A stretch of DNA of 11,702 nucleotides, from positions 1 through 11,702 of the forward strand of contig DIYD01000314.1 of NCBI GenBank assembly GCA_002428905.1, written 5' to 3'. The translations under genes were made by a program, and so were the position numbers. Shown in pieces: positions 7,120 through 11,702 of the stretch; position 1 is the stretch's first letter, and every line of letters starts with the position of its first letter. The notes beneath the pieces were generated by a model. The model worked only from the letters and a program-made list of their open reading frames with translations, was not told the origin of the DNA and ran no database searches. The DNA is from Bacteroidetes bacterium UBA6063 (GTDB taxonomy: Bacteria; Bacteroidota; Bacteroidia; NS11-12g; UBA9320).

Positions 7120-7674
7120 TTATTTAGTCGGTCGCAAACATGTAGTCACCTTTCCTGGTTGAATGACAACTTTCTCATCATTGTCAAGCAAGTCAAACAA
7201 GACTAATTTGTAATTCTGGGATTCCACTAATGAGTCATAGGACTGTTTAGCCATTTTCGAATTTACACTAGGTAAATATTCTAGTGTGATCAATCTTACA
7301 ATCTCCTCTTCATTTGGTGCTATCATTAGTCTCTCATGACTAGTTCTAAAAGACAAAGGAATAGTATCCTTCCGTATTACTGCATCCCAAAAAAATGGCC
7401 TGAAACCAGTATCTTGGATAATCATCAAATCCTTTACTGAATCCAATTTGTCAGTGATTAGAAACTCCTTTTTTTCCTTGAAAAATAAGGTATCTGTGGT
7501 CCTATTTTTTATGGACAGGTCAAAATATATGTGGTCAACATCCTTTGAGTAATAATCGGTTGACACCCCTTTTATCCCAACCTTTTTAAGGTTAAGTTCC
7601 ACAATTTCTGGTTTACTATTGGTGCAGCCAATTATACAAACCATCCATATCCATGTAAATCTAGTTTTTTCCAT
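7120..7674 (-). CDS. Lipoprotein, probable immunity protein for the HExxH RHS toxin
   Basis: The protein has 184 residues from the ATG at 7674. Its start MEKTRFTWIWMVCIIGC is a short lipoprotein signal with lipobox IIGC (Cys17), so the mature protein should be attached to a membrane and face the periplasm. The first 14 nt of the gene overlap the end of the RHS gene (the RHS stop is at 7661-7663), which indicates tight translational coupling, as is usual for toxin-immunity pairs. The mature part is beta-rich (IYFDLSIKNRTTDTLFF, then LMIAPNEEEIVRLITLEY), resembling an Ig-like sandwich. A periplasmic lipoprotein is what one would expect if the toxin is neutralised at, or acts in, the periplasm. 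The immunity role is inferred from position and coupling. Confidence 0.65.
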   Translation of the reverse strand: MEKTRFTWIWMVCIIGCTNSKPEIVELNLKKVGIKGVSTDYYSKDVDHIYFDLSIKNRTTDTLFFKEKKEFLITDKLDSVKDLMIIQDTGFRPFFWDAVIRKDTIPLSFRTSHERLMIAPNEEEIVRLITLEYLPSVNSKMAKQSYDSLVESQNYKLVLFDLLDNDEKVVIQPGKVTTCLRPTK

Positions 7675-10405
7675 TTTTCGTCTCCACTATTAGTGACATT
7701 AAGTCTTTATACTTTTCTGATTCAAAAAAGTTTGTATTAAACGTATTGTTATATTCCGTTATTGCATTATTCAATTGTGTCAGGTTTTTTTGGAATTTAT
7801 TAGAGTTAACATATTTAAGTGGGTTCTTATTAATAGTGAGTTTAAAACCAATATCGGTCGTAGCATTCCCCAAACCCTTTTCTATTTGCTTTTGAATATA
7901 AGTTTGATATCCAACTGTGGTTTTATTCCAATAAACATGCTTAGTTGTTTCTTGAAATACTTTAACGTGATCAAGGTTGTAGTGATCGTCTGATAAGCCT
8001 TTAGCTCGTCGTTGATTGTGTATTTCTTCATGTTCCCAAGACACAATCTGATTGTAGTAATTGTCGTTTATGTACTCATTTAGACTTTCTTCATTTCGGA
8101 ATTGTGGATCAATGGCAAACATACCTGACCCTCCATTTTTACCAATTAATCTTGCATTAGGACCATGTTGATTTGTGACCTCCATCTTTCTGAATGGTAT
8201 ATCTCGCATCGCATTTTCTTTATAAATATTTATTGCTATGAGTCTTTGAGCTTGTTTGGTTGCGGCATGATATGCAACACTGTGTTGATATTGCAGGTAA
8301 AATAAGTCAACTGCATCGTCCATCCCTCTATAATTTGGAGTCCGGTATCGACCAATAAGTTCACGTGCTTGCTTAACATATTTATCATTAACAACCCTCA
8401 TAGTATAATCTTCTCCAACTTGACCAATAAATGACCCATCTGCGGCATAATACCGTTCAAGACCTTCTAAGTCTATAAAGGCAATTACACTGTTTTCTGC
8501 AAAAGCGTAAGTACTGTTCCAAGGATAGGAAGAACTTAGTGGGTCTACACTCAAGAATCGACCCAATCTGGTATCATGTATTCTATATTTGAATGCATAA
8601 CTACCACCTTCTCCATTCACCTCATCGTCACCCTCCTGACCTTGGAAGCCGAATCGATACCCATTGTTTATGGATTGCGTAACAGTGACGGTACTAGAAG
8701 CCCAAGCAAGACTGATAGTTGGTACCGTTCTAACCGCTGCTACACCTGTTAATTGATCTTTAACATCATCACCCACTCCTTCGTCACATGGGTAATAATA
8801 CAACGTGTTGCTGTTTGTTGTTACACTGTGCGTTAGGTGACTTGCGGCAATTTGACTCGCCGTTCTTGGAGTGTTCCATACTGCAAAGTGCTTTATCTGA
8901 CCATTGAACGGATATAACACAAATGTATGTGGTCCCGCGGTACCTCCTCGTGCGCCTAGTCTACCTACATTAGTTCTTGAGAAAGAACTAACCATTCCAG
9001 TTCCAGTTTGGCTGTATACTAACACACCATCAATGTAATACTTCCAAGTTGAATTTGCATCAACTGTCATAGCAATATGATGCCATTGATCATCACATAT
9101 TGTGCCAGGATAAGTATAAACCACTGAATTCGTACCTGTTCCATAATCAAAGTCAGAAAAGCGCAGTTGACCTGCAACTAGGTTAATGAATAACCCTCTT
9201 GGACCATTGGTGGCACCATGGAAATTATCGAAAATAACCTCCGAGGCAGTTGTGCTGGCACGTTTAATCCAAAGCTCAACAGTCATACTGTTAGAAGCAT
9301 TCGTAGTCGCTGGTAAGTCTAGCCCATTTCCAACCTGGTCTAAATCCAAGGAATTCTCGGTAACTTGTACCTGTTTTGTACTGTCAGGCATGCTGTACGT
9401 GCGATCTGGCATTTGCATGCCGAACGGATAATAATCCTGGGCATTGATAATTCCTGCTTCGTACACTGGTGACCCTCCTGCACAGGTAAGGACTTTCTTA
9501 TCACTTACTACTACCAGTACGTTGCCAAGGTGATTCGATAATTCAAACCTCTTCACACTACGTCGTACTTCAACTTCATCAGTTGGCAGTGCTGGTTGGC
9601 TCAGTGAACCACTATATTCTAAAAGGAGTTTTGGTTGATACACACCTTCTCTGGACGATCCATAAATAGGTGATTCACTCCAAATAAACTGGTTATTGGT
9701 CTGGCTGTAGGTAGCCATGATATTACCAGAAGCGTCTCGTACGTAGTATGTTTCTTCAATTGAAGTAATATTTCCAGCAGCATCTTTATGCTTTACTCGT
9801 TTTAGTGACCGGTTACCATTCGGGCCATATTCAAATTCTAAGTCAGTTTTAACCGGTGCTGAATTATTCTTGGTAACCGATTTAATCTTGCCATACACCG
9901 TCCATTCGATTTTATCGATTCCTTCTGCAACATCACCAATTAAATTACCAATGGCATCATACGTATAATTCCCAGCTTGCTGGTCATCTATATCCTCTGT
10001 ATGATTTGTAGTAAAAGATGGATCGTCAGAAACAAACTCTAACCGGTTGGTTCCACTATAATAATGGTAAGCAAAATCATCCATATCCAGATTTGTACTG
10101 GTAGTACCCTTACGCTTAAGAGAGAGGATATTACCACTGGCATCGTATGTATAGTCTGTTGCATAATCATCCAACGCACCGGGCGTACTAACCTCCCAGG
10201 TATTGGTGATCGGATCAATTGCGTCCCAGGCTCGCGCTGATTTAATTCGATTAAGTTGATCGTATGTGTAAACCATTCCCTGTGGCTCGCCAGCTGGACC
10301 CATAAATGGCTCTAGTGCTGTCACCATATGTTTAATGTTTCCATTAAATAAATCTCCAAGCGTTTCATCGAGGTTGACAACTGAACTTTTCAAAACACCC
10401 ACCAC
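7661..10405 (-). CDS. RHS-core protein with embedded LamG-like domain and C-terminal HExxH metallopeptidase-like toxin
   Basis: The 914-residue frame starts at GTG 10405; an in-frame stop lies 18 bp upstream. There is no signal peptide, and the protein begins within the RHS region (NGNIKHMVTAL, then YTYDQLNRIKSARAW), so it seems to lack the long N-terminus of complete RHS proteins. YD repeats follow at 30-290 (DYTYDASGNIL, NYTYDAIGNLIG, YVRDASGNIMATY). NHLGNVLVVVSDKK and DYYPFGMQMPDRTYS (291-338) mark the core. A LamG/concanavalin-like domain fills about 350-545 (MTVELWIKR, DDQWHHIAMTVD, YYIDGVLVY). The core then resumes with YRFGFQGQEGDDE, RLGRFLSVDP and FAENSVIAFIDLEGLE (583-650). The variable tip (651-914) contains WEHEEIHNQ, an HExxH motif at 792-796, and LDHVKVFQET with His813 as a possible third zinc ligand. 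The tip is inferred to be a zinc peptidase toxin. The probable immunity gene overlaps its 3' end. Confidence 0.85.
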   Translation of the reverse strand: MVGVLKSSVVNLDETLGDLFNGNIKHMVTALEPFMGPAGEPQGMVYTYDQLNRIKSARAWDAIDPITNTWEVSTPGALDDYATDYTYDASGNILSLKRKGTTSTNLDMDDFAYHYYSGTNRLEFVSDDPSFTTNHTEDIDDQQAGNYTYDAIGNLIGDVAEGIDKIEWTVYGKIKSVTKNNSAPVKTDLEFEYGPNGNRSLKRVKHKDAAGNITSIEETYYVRDASGNIMATYSQTNNQFIWSESPIYGSSREGVYQPKLLLEYSGSLSQPALPTDEVEVRRSVKRFELSNHLGNVLVVVSDKKVLTCAGGSPVYEAGIINAQDYYPFGMQMPDRTYSMPDSTKQVQVTENSLDLDQVGNGLDLPATTNASNSMTVELWIKRASTTASEVIFDNFHGATNGPRGLFINLVAGQLRFSDFDYGTGTNSVVYTYPGTICDDQWHHIAMTVDANSTWKYYIDGVLVYSQTGTGMVSSFSRTNVGRLGARGGTAGPHTFVLYPFNGQIKHFAVWNTPRTASQIAASHLTHSVTTNSNTLYYYPCDEGVGDDVKDQLTGVAAVRTVPTISLAWASSTVTVTQSINNGYRFGFQGQEGDDEVNGEGGSYAFKYRIHDTRLGRFLSVDPLSSSYPWNSTYAFAENSVIAFIDLEGLERYYAADGSFIGQVGEDYTMRVVNDKYVKQARELIGRYRTPNYRGMDDAVDLFYLQYQHSVAYHAATKQAQRLIAINIYKENAMRDIPFRKMEVTNQHGPNARLIGKNGGSGMFAIDPQFRNEESLNEYINDNYYNQIVSWEHEEIHNQRRAKGLSDDHYNLDHVKVFQETTKHVYWNKTTVGYQTYIQKQIEKGLGNATTDIGFKLTINKNPLKYVNSNKFQKNLTQLNNAITEYNNTFNTNFFESEKYKDLMSLIVETKNGKN

Positions 10406-10810
10406 TTTAGTTAATATTGGCTAATCTACGTTAGCTAAATGCTCGATTTGTAGTCCCCAGGGGCTACAAAAAACAGCGTAAGAGTGTTGAACGAGAGTTC
10501 TTCTTTGAAGCCCTGCGAAGAACGAAGAGAGGCACGAGCTCTGCTTATACTGTTTACTCACCCACCAACTCACGCTCACATTACTATGTCTTGATTGCAC
10601 TAAGCTGTGACTTAAGCTTATTTTTTCTAGCTTAAGTGTTCTATACTCCGAAACCTGTGTAGGTGAGTGATAACTAATTCCAGGAACGACGAGTGTAACG
10701 TGTCAATCCCCAACACCTGAGCTTCGGTGATTGAAAAAGTTTATCCGCAGTATACTTAGTAGTAAGGCTATCTCGAATCCGTATGGCTCTATAATGACGT
10801 TAATAAACAA
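10406..10810. other. Non-coding stretch upstream of the RHS gene, rich in hairpins
   Basis: No credible protein is seen on either strand. Three dyads stand out: 10447-10453 with 10464-10470 (TTTGTAG/CTACAAA, a compact stem around a C/G-rich centre), 10497-10503 with 10517-10523 (GTTCTTC/GAAGAAC), and 10610-10618 with 10629-10637 (ACTTAAGCT/AGCTTAAGT, 10-nt T-rich loop). No promoter is obvious in front of the GTG at 10405. The stretch may be a recombination scar or a dispersed intergenic repeat. Confidence 0.5.
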
Positions 10811-10840
10811 AAAGGCCATGGTTTACACGCCATGACCTTT
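10808..10840 (-). terminator. Intrinsic terminator after the beta-propeller-like gene
   Basis: AAAGG-C-CATGG (10811-10821) pairs with CCATG-A-CCTTT (10830-10840), with one internal mismatch and an 8-nt loop. On the - strand the stem runs into TTTTTGTTTATT. It lies 27 bp past the stop codon of the gene ending at 10868. Confidence 0.75.
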
Positions 10841-10867
10841 ATGATTTAAACGGCTCAACGAAGATTA

Positions 10868-11702
10868 CTACCCTTGGTCGAAGTGATTGATGAAGTAAAT
10901 GCAATTGTCTTCCTTCCCTTTGTAGAACAAGTACGTATTGGTGTCGGTTAGGTTACATAATGCAGGAGAATGATCCGATGCAGCTAAACTACCATGCCCA
11001 TTACTTACCGAATTTCCATTTGGGAGCGGAAATGATGAACCAACAGTTTCAAAAATACTTCCTGATCCGTCGTGTGCTCTCCAGGTAACCAGAATTCGAT
11101 GAACGCTCCACGGAATAGAAGCAACTGAGGCTACTGTACTGTCGGTGTTGTTTATCAAATTTGACGGCGAACTAGCTCCGTTGGGCTCGGTCCAGGTAAC
11201 ATAACTGATCTTGTTAGGTAGGTCTGGATTTACGGTAAATTGGTACAACTCGTCGCTCCAAACGGTAAGACATGGAGCAACCTTAGTGCTTCCACTTACC
11301 ACCGGGCTTACAGGAAAATTCCCATCCTGACTAAAAAGGATGCCGGCACGATCTGAGGTATCTACACCACCCAGAACTAACCAGGAAACACCAGAATGGT
11401 TCCAGGTACATACGGCTGGTGGCTGAGAAGCAACGGCATTGGCAAAAACAGAAACCTCGACCGGGTCGGACCAGGACACTCCGTCATCAGAAGTTTGGTA
11501 CCAAGCCGAGAACACCGATGGAAAGGCATGAGATTTCCCGGTCCAGAAGAGATAAATCTTACTGTTAAAAACGGTAACCGCTGGTGCTGATGTTGCGTTT
11601 TCGGATACTACAAGATGACCGTTCGGCCATGACTCCGCTCCTGGATTGGACTTACTCATGTAAATGGCGTCCTGCTCATTTTCAGATTGCCAGAAGACAT
11701 AC
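10868..11702 (-). CDS. Beta-propeller-like repeat protein resembling sialidase/lectin folds, 3' part (partial)
   Basis: The frame is open through the window edge (YVFWQSENEQDAIYMSKS precedes the ATG at 11659), so that ATG is internal and the gene begins outside. The sequence repeats units of about 50-60 residues built like 'SAPAVTVFNSKIYLFWTG...YQTSDDGVSWSDPVEV', then 'KVAPCLTVWSDELYQFTV...ISYVTW', then 'HSPALCNLTDTNTYLFYKG'. The 'P-A-x-x-x-(F/W)-x-x-x-(I/L)-Y-x-F' strand with an S-x-DG-x-x-W turn is typical of BNR/sialidase-type or lectin-type propellers. No catalytic residues can be assigned in the visible part. The protein may bind glycans or be a structural surface protein; it has no visible link with the RHS genes beyond adjacency. 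Confidence 0.65.
   Translation of the reverse strand, partial: YVFWQSENEQDAIYMSKSNPGAESWPNGHLVVSENATSAPAVTVFNSKIYLFWTGKSHAFPSVFSAWYQTSDDGVSWSDPVEVSVFANAVASQPPAVCTWNHSGVSWLVLGGVDTSDRAGILFSQDGNFPVSPVVSGSTKVAPCLTVWSDELYQFTVNPDLPNKISYVTWTEPNGASSPSNLINNTDSTVASVASIPWSVHRILVTWRAHDGSGSIFETVGSSFPLPNGNSVSNGHGSLAASDHSPALCNLTDTNTYLFYKGKEDNCIYFINHFDQG

Noticed and set aside
10741..10800. Short open stretches on the - strand as a possible gene
   Set aside because: Frames run only about 30-40 codons, give no recognisable protein and lie just past a terminator.

Overview
The window looks like an accessory region of a Bacteroidota (Cytophagia/Flavobacteriia-like) chromosome. The evidence is moderate-to-low GC, no consistent Shine-Dalgarno sequences, RHS-core proteins with the Bacteroidota-type 'YYPFGM...MP' and 'FGF.G.E...RLGRFLS.DP' motifs, a secreted cysteine-rich protein with an SprB/PKD-like 'YQWSNGSTSPSI' segment, and an InsA-like zinc-ribbon fragment of the IS1 family. 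No genus can be assigned from what is visible.

Layout, left to right. (a) 1-966, + strand: the 3' end of a secreted repeat protein, followed by two hairpin terminators. (b) 1205-2633, - strand: a displaced RHS tip made of the end of the RHS core, a linker and an ADP-ribosyltransferase-like toxin domain, with a small putative immunity gene directly downstream. (c) 2698-4088: two unrelated gene remnants that lie head to head and both lack their 5' ends. One is the C-terminal part of a Schlafen-AlbA/RecG-like ATPase regulator (- strand), the other a three-helix membrane protein fragment (+ strand). A 15-bp inverted repeat (994-1008 and 4153-4167) brackets blocks (b) and (c). (d) 4219-6426, - strand: a membrane/envelope gene set comprising a 65-aa two-helix protein, a terminator, a 231-aa membrane-anchored protein and, 4 nt further on, a secreted protein with an OmpA-like C-terminal domain. 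(e) 6668-6984: a truncated IS1-family element next to a 36-bp perfect palindrome. (f) 7120-10405, - strand: a large RHS-core gene with an embedded LamG-like domain and a C-terminal HExxH metallopeptidase-like toxin, overlapping by 14 nt a lipoprotein gene that is the probable immunity protein. (g) 10406-10810: non-coding, several hairpins. (h) 10811-11702, - strand: a terminator and the 3' end of a gene for a repeat protein resembling a sialidase/lectin-type beta-propeller.

The main theme is polymorphic RHS toxins. Two different toxin tips, ADP-ribosyltransferase-like and zincin-like, each sit next to their own candidate immunity gene and share the same type of RHS core end upstream. Neither RHS reading frame carries a recognisable secretion N-terminus, so either or both may be displaced tip cassettes of a larger RHS protein encoded elsewhere. 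The surrounding IS remnant, truncated genes and inverted repeat fit an area of repeated recombination. The envelope gene set at 4219-6426 is not recognised and is the least explained intact unit here.
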